The translations under genes were made by a program, and so were the position numbers. Positions 56,208 through 63,360 of a stretch of DNA of 64,000 nucleotides are shown here, one piece after another (positions within the stretch are counted from its first letter, which is position 1; every line of letters starts with the position of its first letter). The notes under the pieces were generated by a model, which searched no databases, was not told the DNA's origin, and saw nothing but the letters and a program-made list of their open reading frames with translations. Origin of the DNA: Pseudomonas sp. (GTDB lineage: Bacteria > Pseudomonadota > Gammaproteobacteria > Pseudomonadales > Pseudomonadaceae); contig JAUYKV010000044.1 in assembly GCA_030699825.1 (NCBI GenBank), positions 1 through 64,000 on the forward strand, written 5' to 3'.

Positions 56208-56450
56208 ATGTCGAGACTACCCCCACCAACCTGCAAGCAAGTCAAATCAGCCCTGGTGGCGATGGGGTTTGAGGTTCGAAAAGGTAACGGTTCATCTCAC
56301 GAGAAGTGGGTGAAAACTGGTGACAACACCCGATGGATTGTCACCGTCGATTGCCCAAAGGCACCTTTTAGCAACGACTTAATCAAATCAATGGCCAAGC
56401 AGGCCGGCAGATCGACCAAAGACTTCCACCGCTTCTGCTTAACATTCTAA
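56208..56450 (+). CDS. hicA: HicA-type mRNA-cleaving toxin
   Basis: The 80-residue protein has the double-stranded RNA-binding-like HicA fold: KQVKSALVAMGFEVRKGNGSSHEKWVKTGDNTRWIVTVDCPKAPFSNDLIKSMAKQAGRSTKDF. The His of GSSHEKW is the catalytic residue in known HicA toxins. It starts right at the hicB stop, so translation is coupled. It probably stabilises the prophage or guards against competing phages. A terminator follows. Confidence 0.86.
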   Translation: MSRLPPPTCKQVKSALVAMGFEVRKGNGSSHEKWVKTGDNTRWIVTVDCPKAPFSNDLIKSMAKQAGRSTKDFHRFCLTF

Positions 56451-56475
56451 GCCCCGCCACCCGCGGGGCTTTTTT
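56450..56475 (+). terminator. Terminator after hicA
   Basis: AGCCCCGC-N5-GCGGGGCT followed by six T overlaps the hicA stop region. Confidence 0.9.
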
Positions 56476-56529
56476 GTGCCTGCCCTCACACCCACCCTCT
56501 CGCCCTTCCCCGCCCACTCTGGCAAAATA

Positions 56530-56545
56530 CTGTATACACATACAG
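56530..56545 (+). promoter_or_regulatory. LexA (SOS) box
   Basis: CTGTATACACATACAG fits the gammaproteobacterial LexA consensus CTGT-N8-ACAG exactly. It lies 14 bp upstream of the DUF1654 gene start, where bound LexA would block transcription until DNA damage. Confidence 0.85.
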
Positions 56546-56559
56546 TCAAGGTGCCACCC

Positions 56560-56811
56560 ATGGCCAAGCCAAAGCCCGCCACCCCCAAGCAGCCCAGCTC
56601 CTATGAGCTGATGGCAACGCGCATCCAGAAGATCATCAATTCCCAGTCCGCACAAAAGGCCAAGGCCGCCCTGCTCCAGCGCCTGCCTGATGAATCGCCA
56701 GACGACTGGGCGCAGATCCTCAGCGAGATAGCCGAGACCGACAACGTCACCCTCGCCCACCGCGACGACGGCGCCGTACAGGTCTTCTGGGTCGTCCCGC
56801 AAGACGACTGA
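56560..56811 (+). CDS. DUF1654 protein under SOS control
   Basis: From MAKPKPATPKQPSSYELMATRIQKI (56560) the product is 83 residues: a short basic start, then SAQKAKAALLQRLPDESPDDWAQILSEIAETDNVTLAHRDDGAVQVFW, matching the DUF1654 pattern found in Pseudomonas and its phages. Its role is unknown; SOS control suggests a job at prophage induction or in DNA repair. It is a single gene between two terminators. Confidence 0.85.
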   Translation: MAKPKPATPKQPSSYELMATRIQKIINSQSAQKAKAALLQRLPDESPDDWAQILSEIAETDNVTLAHRDDGAVQVFWVVPQDD

Positions 56812-56830
56812 GCCACCGTCCGCGAAACCA

Positions 56831-56855
56831 AGCCCGCCATTGAGCGGGCTTTTTT
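56831..56855 (+). terminator. Terminator after the DUF1654 gene
   Basis: AGCCCGC-N6-GCGGGCT followed by TTTTTT, 20 bp after the stop codon. Confidence 0.9.
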
Positions 56856-56867
56856 GTGGGCGCCTAA

Positions 56868-57497
56868 AAATATATGAGCATTGCTGTTGACCTTAAATAA
56901 CAGCACTGCTACTTTTACCACATCGCCGCAGCAACACCGCAGCGCCAGCCCTGACCACCGGGCGCCACTCTTTAACAACCTGCGCCATGAACAGCTAGCC
57001 GGTAACCCGGCGAGGCAGCCCGAGCGATCTCTTGGCGGGCGAAAGGAATCCAGGGGAGTAACAGAGCGCAACGCATGCCGGCGACCGGCGTACCGCTTCA
57101 CCAGCCAACTGAGGGGCTGACGGCGGACGAGGTGATGACCAAACCGAGCGAACGACCCGGCAAGCACTGCGCGCAATACCGAATCAAATTACCGCGCCGG
57201 CTTCGGCATACGGCGCGGCGGACTTCATGTGGTGTGCCTACACAACCAGGCGCCCAGGGGCTGTACGCCGCATGTCGTAATACCGATGACCACCCGGCAA
57301 CGCTGATCGAGCCGCGTGAACAGGAAGCCCCGCAGCCACCCAACCAGCAGCCCACGCCCTGCAATCAGCAGCGGGCAACGTGGGGCGCGCACTGGCGTTA
57401 CCAGTGCAGAGCACCAGGGCACCAACCGCCCTGGTTGCTCACCGGATCGCCTTATACCAGGGCGATGCGCTGAGCAACCCAACCCAAAGGAACCCCC
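56868..57497 (+). ncRNA. Long untranslated leader with boxA
   Basis: About 620 bases without a supported gene lie upstream of the TAXI-type gene. At 56968-56978 the sequence CTCTTTAACAA equals the core of the rRNA antitermination boxA. Several inverted GC-rich segments follow (for example around 57069-57090 and 57195-57225). The likely reading is a leader RNA that loads NusB/S10-type factors so that polymerase passes the terminators of this arm. Existence of a separate small RNA is possible but unproved. Confidence 0.5.
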
Positions 57498-58367
57498 ATG
57501 AAACTCAACGTAACCCTGCTGGCCATCCTGCTGACTGTCAGCGGCCTGGCCAGCGCAACGCCCAGCACCCTCAACTTCTGCACCGGTGGCGAAGGTGGCT
57601 TCTACCAGGACCTTGGCACGGCCATCGGCAACAGCATCGTTAAAGGCACCAGCATCCAGCTCAACGTGCTGACCACCGGCGGCAGCGTCGAGAACGCTGA
57701 GCTGCTGAAGGATGGCGACTGCGACATCGCAATCCTGCAAGCAGACGCCGCGGTCACCAAGCCGCTGCCCACCGACGTGAAGATCGTCGACGGCCACCAA
57801 GAGGTCGTCTACTGGCTGCACGGTAAGGCCGGCGTGGATGACTTCGGCAAGATGGAAGATGACAGCATCGCCAAGAAATACGCCTTCGCCGCAGTGGCAG
57901 GCTCTGGTGCCCTGGTCACCGTGCGCAACTGGATCGAAACCGACAGCGACTACAAAGGCGCGGTGGTGGTCGAGTTCGACGACTGGTACGCCGCAGCGGA
58001 GGCCGTTGCGCAGGGCTACGTAAAAAAGGCCGGGGTCACCGTAGAGATAGCAGGCATGCTCTACATTGGCCGACCTGGCAAGATTACGAGCGACATTACC
58101 GAAGACTTTGGGGCACAGATTCTGATTGGCGAGGTGAACGATTCATCCTTTGCTAACGCCAAAGACGCCAACGGCAACCCGCTCTACACCGCCTGCGAAA
58201 TCAACGCCAAGCAAAGCAACGGTCTCAAGACCTCCACCCTCGGCAGCCCGGACACCTACTGCCTGCGCGCCCAGATCGTCTACAACAACGACTGGCACCA
58301 GGGCGACAAGAAGCTCCGCCGCGCAGTCGACAAAGGCATCAACAGCATCGTCAAAGCAGTGCGCTGA
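57498..58367 (+). CDS. Secreted TAXI/TRAP-type solute-binding protein, prophage cargo
   Basis: The 289-residue precursor has a signal peptide (MKLNVTLLAILLTVSGLASA) and a periplasmic binding-protein fold. LNFCTGGEGGFYQDLGTAIGNSIVKGTSIQLNVLTTGGSVENAELLKDGDCDIAILQADA matches the G-[GS]-x-x-G-x-[YF]-x-x-[LI] start and TxGSVEN segment of TAXI-family TRAP binding proteins. No transporter subunits are encoded nearby, so it may work with a host system or bind a small molecule alone. Four or more cysteines suggest disulfides. It heads the operon after the boxA leader. Confidence 0.82.
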   Translation: MKLNVTLLAILLTVSGLASATPSTLNFCTGGEGGFYQDLGTAIGNSIVKGTSIQLNVLTTGGSVENAELLKDGDCDIAILQADAAVTKPLPTDVKIVDGHQEVVYWLHGKAGVDDFGKMEDDSIAKKYAFAAVAGSGALVTVRNWIETDSDYKGAVVVEFDDWYAAAEAVAQGYVKKAGVTVEIAGMLYIGRPGKITSDITEDFGAQILIGEVNDSSFANAKDANGNPLYTACEINAKQSNGLKTSTLGSPDTYCLRAQIVYNNDWHQGDKKLRRAVDKGINSIVKAVR

Positions 58368-58370
58368 CCG

Positions 58371-58532
58371 ATGCTGCGTATCGCCCTGGCCGCCCTACTG
58401 GTCGGCCTGTTGTTCATCGCTTCCGCCCTCCTGCACATCCTCACCACCACCTACCTGTTCGGCCTGGCCTCTGGCCTGCTGCTCGGCATGGTGCTGTGGC
58501 TGAAGGTGCGCCGGCGCAAGCCCACCAACTGA
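58371..58532 (+). CDS. 53-residue membrane protein
   Basis: The product (MLRIALAALLVGLLFIASAL, then LHILTTTYLFGLASGLLLGM and VLWLKVRRRKPTN) has two membrane helices and a basic C-terminus inside the cell. It starts 3 bp after the TAXI-type gene and is surely cotranscribed. It could anchor or modulate an envelope function. Family unknown. Confidence 0.7.
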   Translation: MLRIALAALLVGLLFIASALLHILTTTYLFGLASGLLLGMVLWLKVRRRKPTN

Positions 58533-58547
58533 CCCAGGAGCCAGCCG

Positions 58548-58721
58548 ATGGAAGACATTCGAATCGAGTGCTGCAAGCGCAAGTGCAAACACGTGCACAT
58601 GCACAGCGAGCGCGTGAAGGTGCTGAACAAGAGCAAGGAGCGGGCAGGCCTCGGTATGAGCGACCTGGTTTGCCCAAAGTGCGGCGGCAAAGAGTATTAC
58701 AGGCTGGATCAGACGGCCTAA
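58548..58721 (+). CDS. 57-residue zinc-ribbon-like phage protein
   Basis: The product has paired cysteines at both ends: ECCKRKCKHVHMHSERV near the start and VCPKCGGKEYYRL near the end, a small zinc ribbon plan. AGGAG lies 7 bases before the ATG. Function unknown; zinc-ribbon phage proteins often bind nucleic acid or polymerase. Confidence 0.75.
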   Translation: MEDIRIECCKRKCKHVHMHSERVKVLNKSKERAGLGMSDLVCPKCGGKEYYRLDQTA

Positions 58722-58737
58722 CAACAGGAGCCAGCAG

Positions 58738-58950
58738 ATGGACAACACCGCGCCCCTGCGTATCAAGCTCACCGGCACGGTGACCATCACCAAGCACGGC
58801 ATCCAGGTGGCAGGCTTCGAGCTGCACAACGCCAACGTCACCCCTCGCGACCACGCCATCCTCGCCGCCTCCTGGGCCATCGGCCAACTCCAGCGCGAGA
58901 TGAACAAGCTGATCCGCGGGGTGGATGGCGGCAACATCGCCGTCGACTAA
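58738..58950 (+). CDS. Small phage protein, unknown function
   Basis: The 70-residue product (MDNTAPLRIKLTGTVTITKHGIQVAGFELHNANVTPRDHAILAASWAIGQLQREMNKLI) has a beta-rich start and a C-terminal helix. AACAGGAG precedes it, as with its neighbours, pointing to a shared operon. No family recognised. Confidence 0.7.
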   Translation: MDNTAPLRIKLTGTVTITKHGIQVAGFELHNANVTPRDHAILAASWAIGQLQREMNKLIRGVDGGNIAVD

Positions 58951-58990
58951 AGCCCCGCGAACACGACCGATCAACAAAGAGGATGAGCAG

Positions 58991-59368
58991 ATGAATGAAA
59001 GCGCCGAACCCGATTACGCCTATTCAACCGACGGCGAGCAGTACTTGGCCGACTGGTGCGACTTTCTCGACAGCAACCCCGATCTTGAAGTCGGACACAG
59101 CTACTACCGGGGAGTAGCGGTGCGGCCTGATCCGGGCCGCTGGACGCCGGGCTCCGACTGGGTGCTCGAACACATGGGCGAGCAGGCCTACGAAGACGCA
59201 GATGAGTTTGCCGAGGACTATCCGGCAGTTGACCAGGCGGCGAAAGATGAGCTGGAAGCGCTGCTGAAGGACTGGGCGCGCAAGCACTGCCAGCCGCACT
59301 TCTTCCTGATCGAGCAGGCTGAGGTCTTCACGATTACCGCGGAAGACCTTGAGTCAAACGCAGATTGA
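58991..59368 (+). CDS. Acidic phage protein, unknown function
   Basis: From MNESAEPDYAYSTDGEQYLADWCDFL (58991) the product is 125 residues and strongly acidic. It has the features YYRGVAVRPDPGRWTPGSDWVLEHMGEQAYEDADEFAEDYPAVDQAAKDELEALLKDWARKHCQPHFFLIEQ, a pattern known from phage and plasmid proteins of unknown role. Some acidic phage proteins mimic DNA; this is a possibility only. Confidence 0.72.
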   Translation: MNESAEPDYAYSTDGEQYLADWCDFLDSNPDLEVGHSYYRGVAVRPDPGRWTPGSDWVLEHMGEQAYEDADEFAEDYPAVDQAAKDELEALLKDWARKHCQPHFFLIEQAEVFTITAEDLESNAD

Positions 59369-59683
59369 ATCCCGCCCAACGACCGGGACGCCACCCCGCA
59401 AAGCAGGACGCCGCGCAGGGTAATGAGAGCGAATCGCCCGCGCTGGCAGTCAGGGCCACTACTTCACCGCCGTGCCTCGTTCGGCATGCGGCAGCGTTAG
59501 CGGCTTGGACCTTATCCAGCCAGACCAGGCGTTAGCGCCCGGGTCAAAGCGCGCTGCTGTTCGAGTAAACAGGAAGCCAAGGTGCCGGTGAATGCCGGTT
59601 GCCGTATTGAGTTGTAGGCGCGCAGCTAGCGAAAGAGCGTCCCGATCACCTCGAAAGAGGCTGCATCGGAATGTCGGCGGGTC
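59369..59683. other. Non-coding stretch in the rightward arm
   Basis: About 315 bases without a supported gene follow the acidic-protein gene. The only structure I see is the left arm (59657-59677) of a 21-bp imperfect inverted repeat whose other arm is at 59756-59776. Confidence 0.5.
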
Positions 59684-59833
59684 ATGAAAAAAGCATCTCC
59701 AGAGCAATCGGATTGTGGCGAATACCCGGACGTCGATTGCAGCAAATGGTGTGGACCGACATTCCAATGCAGCTTCATAGGTGGCCACTGCCTGCCCAGT
59801 GAGCGCACAACAGGAGCCTCTACCCATGAATAA
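59684..59833 (+). CDS. Possible 49-residue cysteine-rich protein
   Basis: An ATG at 59684 opens MKKASPEQSDCGEYPDVDCS, then KWCGPTFQCSFIGGHCLPSE and a short tail, with five cysteines in C-x7-C-x3-C-x4-C-x6-C spacing. The ribosome site is weak (GCGGG) and the 21-bp inverted repeat spans the start, so the frame could be chance. It deserves listing because cysteine-rich small phage proteins are common in this arm. Confidence 0.35.
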   Translation: MKKASPEQSDCGEYPDVDCSKWCGPTFQCSFIGGHCLPSERTTGASTHE

Positions 59834-59887
59834 ATAACCAAAACCCAACAACAGCTCGATCACGTAAGGCGGCTTATTGATCGAAAC

Positions 59888-59912
59888 AAAAGCCCGGTTC
59901 GCCGGGCTTTTC
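59888..59912 (+). terminator. Terminator in the rightward arm
   Basis: AAAGCCCGG-TTCG-CCGGGCTTTT is a strong tetraloop hairpin with a T-run, ahead of the next gene group. Confidence 0.88.
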
Positions 59913-60021
59913 ATTGCGCCTTCATACGCCGCGGCCTTGACCGGCTGACCTTGCGGAAGTGTCTGCTTCCGGCCAGGGCCGCGACCTATGCACGCCACCC
60001 AGCAACACAGGAGCAGCGCCC

Positions 60022-60159
60022 GTGATCATCATCGCCGGAAGCCTCAAAGGAATTGCCGAAGCCCTGTTCTTGCAGGGCTTCTTGTTGGTCAGCGAAGTGC
60101 CCTTCACCCGCGCCCCGTACCGCACAGGCGGGCGCTGGGTGTGCGAGCTGGCCCAGTGA
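60022..60159 (+). CDS. 45-residue phage protein with GTG start
   Basis: CAGGAG lies 8 bases before GTG at 60022. The product has a compact pattern: IIIAGSLKGIAEALFLQGF, then LLVSEVPFTRAPYRTGGRWV and CELAQ. The next gene starts in its stop codon (GTGA). Unknown function. Confidence 0.6.
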   Translation: MIIIAGSLKGIAEALFLQGFLLVSEVPFTRAPYRTGGRWVCELAQ

Positions 60160-60293
60160 CCCGCTACCAGCGCGCCAAGCGCCGCGCCGCATGGGTATCG
60201 GCAGGCATCGCCATCCTGTTCTACGGCCTGGTGCTGATCCTGCCCGCCATCGGCGGCCACATCACCGCCGAACAACCCGCGGGCCAACACTAG
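60156..60293 (+). CDS. 45-residue single-helix membrane protein
   Basis: A GTG overlapping the previous stop by 4 bp starts a protein with a basic N-terminus (TRYQRAKRRAAWVS), one membrane helix (AGIAILFYGLVLILPAIG) and a short outside tail. Coupled to the preceding small gene. Function unknown. Confidence 0.6.
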   Translation: MTRYQRAKRRAAWVSAGIAILFYGLVLILPAIGGHITAEQPAGQH

Positions 60294-60329
60294 CCGCCAT
60301 CAAAGACCAAGCACCGCCCGGAGCGCCCC

Positions 60330-60518
60330 ATGCCCTTCATGACCACCCAAGAGCTGCTCAGCCAGCGCCGCTACACCCAAGACGACATCCACCGCCTGCA
60401 ACAGCTCATGCCAGAGCTGCAGGGCGACAACCGCCAGCGCGCGGTCAGCACCATCGCCAACCTGCGCGGCCAGCTCGACACCATCGCCGCCGAACTGGCC
60501 ATGGCCAACGCCAGCTAA
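60330..60518 (+). CDS. Small helical phage protein
   Basis: The 62-residue product (MPFMTTQELLSQRRYTQDDIHRLQQLMPELQGDNRQRAVSTIANLRGQLDTIAAELAMANAS) is predicted to be all helix. It is preceded by GGAGCG. Unknown function; part of the same transcript as its neighbours. Confidence 0.65.
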   Translation: MPFMTTQELLSQRRYTQDDIHRLQQLMPELQGDNRQRAVSTIANLRGQLDTIAAELAMANAS

Positions 60519-60536
60519 CCCAGAAAGGAAACGCTG

Positions 60537-60845
60537 ATGGCCAAAGACAACGCCCAGGCCTGCCGCGACTCCCGCAAAAGAGCCGCCGCCGAGCGCCAGC
60601 GCCTCGGCATCGTCATCCGCAAATGGCCGGTCGCCCAGGGCATCAACACCAAGCTCGAGGCCCTGTGCATCGAGCACGGCTTCGACGACTGGCGCGAGCT
60701 GCTCGACACCGTCATCCAACGCCTGCACGAAAGCCCACCGGCAGACGTAGCTCACTGGCTCGCAGTGTCGCAACACCATTTCAAGCCATCCGAAAAGATG
60801 TTGCGACAGATAGCCGCCTACACCCCACCGCCCGAACCCGAATAA
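60537..60845 (+). CDS. Phage protein common in Pseudomonas prophages, unknown function
   Basis: The 102-residue product begins with a basic helix (MAKDNAQACRDSRKRAAAERQRLGIVIRKWPVAQGINTKLEALCIEHGFDDWRELLDTVIQRLHESP), which suggests nucleic acid binding. An AGAAAGGAAA ribosome site precedes it. I recall no defined role. Confidence 0.7.
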   Translation: MAKDNAQACRDSRKRAAAERQRLGIVIRKWPVAQGINTKLEALCIEHGFDDWRELLDTVIQRLHESPPADVAHWLAVSQHHFKPSEKMLRQIAAYTPPPEPE

Positions 60846-60926
60846 CCCACCAGCACCACCCGCCGCAGCACCAGTTGCCCGCGTGATCCATGGCAAGCCT
60901 CCTGCTGTGTCGTGATAAGGAGTCGC

Positions 60927-61881
60927 ATGACTACCCATAACATCGTCAGCGTGAGCGGCGGGAAGGACTCAACTGCGACCCTTCTAGTGGCGATCGCCCT
61001 TGAGACGCAAAATCTGCAAGCTGTTTTCGCCGACACCGGCAACGAGCACGAGCAGACCTACGAATATCTGGACTACCTGGAGCGCGCCACTGGCGTAAAG
61101 ATTCAGCGGGTGAAGGCGAACTTCACCCGACAGATTGCCGGAAAGCGCCGCTTTGTTGAAGTGAAATGGCGGGAGCAAGGCATCGATGAAGAGATAGTGC
61201 TGGCCGCGCTGGAGGCGCTTCAGCCAACCGGCAACCCCTTCCTGGACCTGTGTATCTGGAAGGGGCGCTTCCCTTCACGCAAAGCCCAGTTTTGCACTAT
61301 GGAGCTCAAGCGCGACCCGATGCTTGAGCAGGTAGTCATGCCGCTGATGGCGCCCAACAACATGCTCATCAGCTGGCAGGGCGTGCGGGCCGACGAATCT
61401 CTCAACCGACGTTACCTGCCAGAGTGCGACGAGGTTGGGGGGGGGGCTGTTCAACTATCGCCCGATTCTCAAGTGGGACATCCCTGCGGTATTCGAAGCC
61501 CATCGCTACATGGGCATTGAGCCAAACCCTTTGTATAGCCAGGGAATGGGGAGGGTCGGCTGCATGCCCTGCATAAATTGCCGTAAGGGAGAGCTGCGCG
61601 AGATCGCCTTGCGCTTCCCTGATGTCGTAGACCGCATCGATCGCTGGGAGAAGATTGTGCAGCAGGCCAGCAAGCGTGGAGCTGCCACCTTCTTCGCGGG
61701 ATCAAACGCCAAGCACCCGAAGGGCTCGATCGCTGACATGACTGCACTCGAAGTGATGGCGGTCGCAAGCATCAGGCAGGCCGTTGAGTGGTCGAAGACG
61801 GCTCGAGGCGGCATCCAGTACGACCTGATGATCGCGACCGACGCGAATGCGTGCAGCTCGGCATACGGGCTATGTGAATAA
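60927..61881 (+). pseudogene. PAPS-reductase-family protein split by a G-run frameshift
   Basis: The first part (from 60927, AAGGAG site) has the PP-loop SVSGGKDSTATLLVAIA and FADTGNEHEQTYEYLDYLE of the PAPS reductase/ATP pyrophosphatase family. Reading stops matching at ten G (61437-61446). In the next frame the protein continues with LFNYRPILKWDIPAVFEAHRYMGIEPNPLYSQGMGRVGCMPCINCRKGEL and a Cys cluster to 61881. Nine G would restore one protein of about 317 residues. Homologues in phages are thought to modify nucleic acid or sulfur compounds. The shift may be a real switch or a sequencing error. Confidence 0.85.
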
Positions 61882-61945
61882 CCATCCCGCCCCACCCGCC
61901 GCAGCACCAGCACGCGGCCCGGCGGCGCTCGCCCTGGAGAAAGCT

Positions 61946-62296
61946 ATGAGCAAACCACGTGCCGTGCTGCTCTGGAAGTGCAGTAGCTGCGACGAAGTAC
62001 ACGCCGACGAAGACGCCGCGCGTGAGTGCTGCATGCCCGAGGTCTACGAACTCTATGGCTGCCCTAAATGCGGCGTCGTGCATGAAGAAGAGCACCAGGC
62101 AATCAGCTGCTGCGAGGAGTTGGTGCGCTGCCCAAGCTGCTCCAGAGACTACGGTGCCGGCGAAATTCATGCCTTCGCCGTCCGCATCGCCGGGCACTGC
62201 AGCCAGTGCAACCCGTTCTACAGCCTCGACCACCCGCTGCTCATCGAGGATCAGTACGCGGCATCTGGAGCAGAGCCGAGGAGACTGAACGCATGA
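61946..62296 (+). CDS. Zinc-ribbon-rich phage protein
   Basis: From MSKPRAVLLWKCSSCDEVHADEDAARECCMPEVYELYGCPKCGVVHEEEHQAISCCEELVRCPSCSRDYGAGEIHAFAVRIAGHCSQC the product is 116 residues with at least five CxxC-type pairs, so it should bind several zinc ions. It follows the PAPS-reductase-like gene and overlaps the next one by 4 bp. Function unknown. Confidence 0.78.
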   Translation: MSKPRAVLLWKCSSCDEVHADEDAARECCMPEVYELYGCPKCGVVHEEEHQAISCCEELVRCPSCSRDYGAGEIHAFAVRIAGHCSQCNPFYSLDHPLLIEDQYAASGAEPRRLNA

Positions 62297-62496
62297 TCCA
62301 CTACCCCAAAGGCGGCCGCTGCGCCGCCTGCGCCAAGCGCCTCGACAACTGCAGCCGCCTGCCCTTCCACACCATGCCCGTGCACCGGCAAGACGGCGGC
62401 GGCGTGGTGGTCATCTGCACCCAGTTCGAACTCGCCGCCTCCACCGCAGAGCGCGGCAAGCCATTCCTTAACCCCAGGCGCGGCAGGAGGGTCTGA
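62293..62496 (+). CDS. Small cysteine-containing phage protein
   Basis: The 67-residue product (MIHYPKGGRCAACAKRLDNCSRLPFHTMPVHRQDGGGVVVICTQF) starts in the previous stop (ATGA). The CAAC...C...C pattern suggests zinc binding. Such proteins are frequent next to phage methylase genes. Function unknown. Confidence 0.75.
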   Translation: MIHYPKGGRCAACAKRLDNCSRLPFHTMPVHRQDGGGVVVICTQFELAASTAERGKPFLNPRRGRRV

Positions 62497-62499
62497 TGC

Positions 62500-63348
62500 A
62501 TGAATGCACCCGCCAAGCACCAGCCGCGCACCCATGCGGAATGCCGCAAGAGCATCGTCAAGCTGCTCCAGGCTAACAGCCGCCGGCGCCACCTCTGGGA
62601 AGTGTTCGGCGACTTCATCGAACTGGCAGCCCTGGCCATCGCCAACGCGGTAGACCTGGCCCAGGCCGGCGAGCGTGAGCAACGCTACCTGGCGATCATC
62701 AAACGCTATGAGCCGGACGAAGTGCAGCGCTTCCCGCAGATGCTCGGCGAGCTGACCATGGCCCTCGAGTTCGGCCCAGACGACGTGCTCGGCCAGGTGT
62801 TCGGCGAGCTGGAGCTGGGCAACAGCGCACGCGGCCAGTTCTTCACGCCCTACTCGCTCTGCGCACTGATGGCCCGCCTGCAAATAGGCGACGGCGACGA
62901 GATCCGCGAACGCATCACCGCCCGCGGCTTCATCACCGTCAGCGAGCCGACCTGTGGCGCGGGTGCGATGGTCGTGGCAATGGCCGCCGCCATGCGCGAG
63001 CGCGGCATCAACTACCAGCAACACCTGCACGTCACTGCCCAGGACGTCGACTCGCGCGCCGTGCACATGGCCTACCTGCAACTCAGCCTGCTGCACATAC
63101 CCGCCGTGGTCATCCTCGGCAACACCCTGATGCTCGAGGAGCGCGAGCGCTGGTACACCCCGGCCCACATCCTCGGCCTTTGGGGGCCAAAGCTCAGCCG
63201 CGGCTACGCCCTCGGCAGCGCCCTGGACACCGCCAGCGCACCAGCACCAGCACCAGCACCAGCACCGATCATCATCGAGCGCCACCCCACCCCGCCGCTA
63301 CCCGTAGGCCGCGCCGCGGTACTGGGGGCGCAGATCAGTTTGTTCTGA
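62500..63348 (+). CDS. N6-methylase-like phage protein without NPPY motif
   Basis: The 282-residue protein has the helical start of N-6 DNA methylases (GELELGNSARGQFFTPYSLCALMA) and the SAM-binding motif I SEPTCGAGAMVVAMAAAMRERG. The expected catalytic (D/N)PP(Y/F) is absent after the VILGNTLMLEERERWYTPAHIL segment, and the protein ends early with an Ala-Pro repeat tail coded by a GCACCA tract (63238-63264). It may be a SAM-binding regulator or an inactive partner rather than an enzyme. It precedes a cytosine methyltransferase gene by 12 bp. Confidence 0.82.
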   Translation: MNAPAKHQPRTHAECRKSIVKLLQANSRRRHLWEVFGDFIELAALAIANAVDLAQAGEREQRYLAIIKRYEPDEVQRFPQMLGELTMALEFGPDDVLGQVFGELELGNSARGQFFTPYSLCALMARLQIGDGDEIRERITARGFITVSEPTCGAGAMVVAMAAAMRERGINYQQHLHVTAQDVDSRAVHMAYLQLSLLHIPAVVILGNTLMLEERERWYTPAHILGLWGPKLSRGYALGSALDTASAPAPAPAPAPIIIERHPTPPLPVGRAAVLGAQISLF

Positions 63349-63360
63349 GGACTATGCCGC

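Noticed and set aside
57225..57821. Minus-strand frame across the boxA leader and the TAXI-type gene
   Set aside because: Antisense to the signal peptide region of a convincing gene; no ribosome site.
59459..59998. Minus-strand frame of 179 codons in the rightward arm
   Set aside because: It crosses a strong terminator hairpin and an inverted repeat, and its product matches no pattern I know.
63238..63264. GCACCA microsatellite as a phase-variation switch
   Set aside because: The unit is six bases, so changes keep the reading frame and only alter the Ala-Pro tail length.
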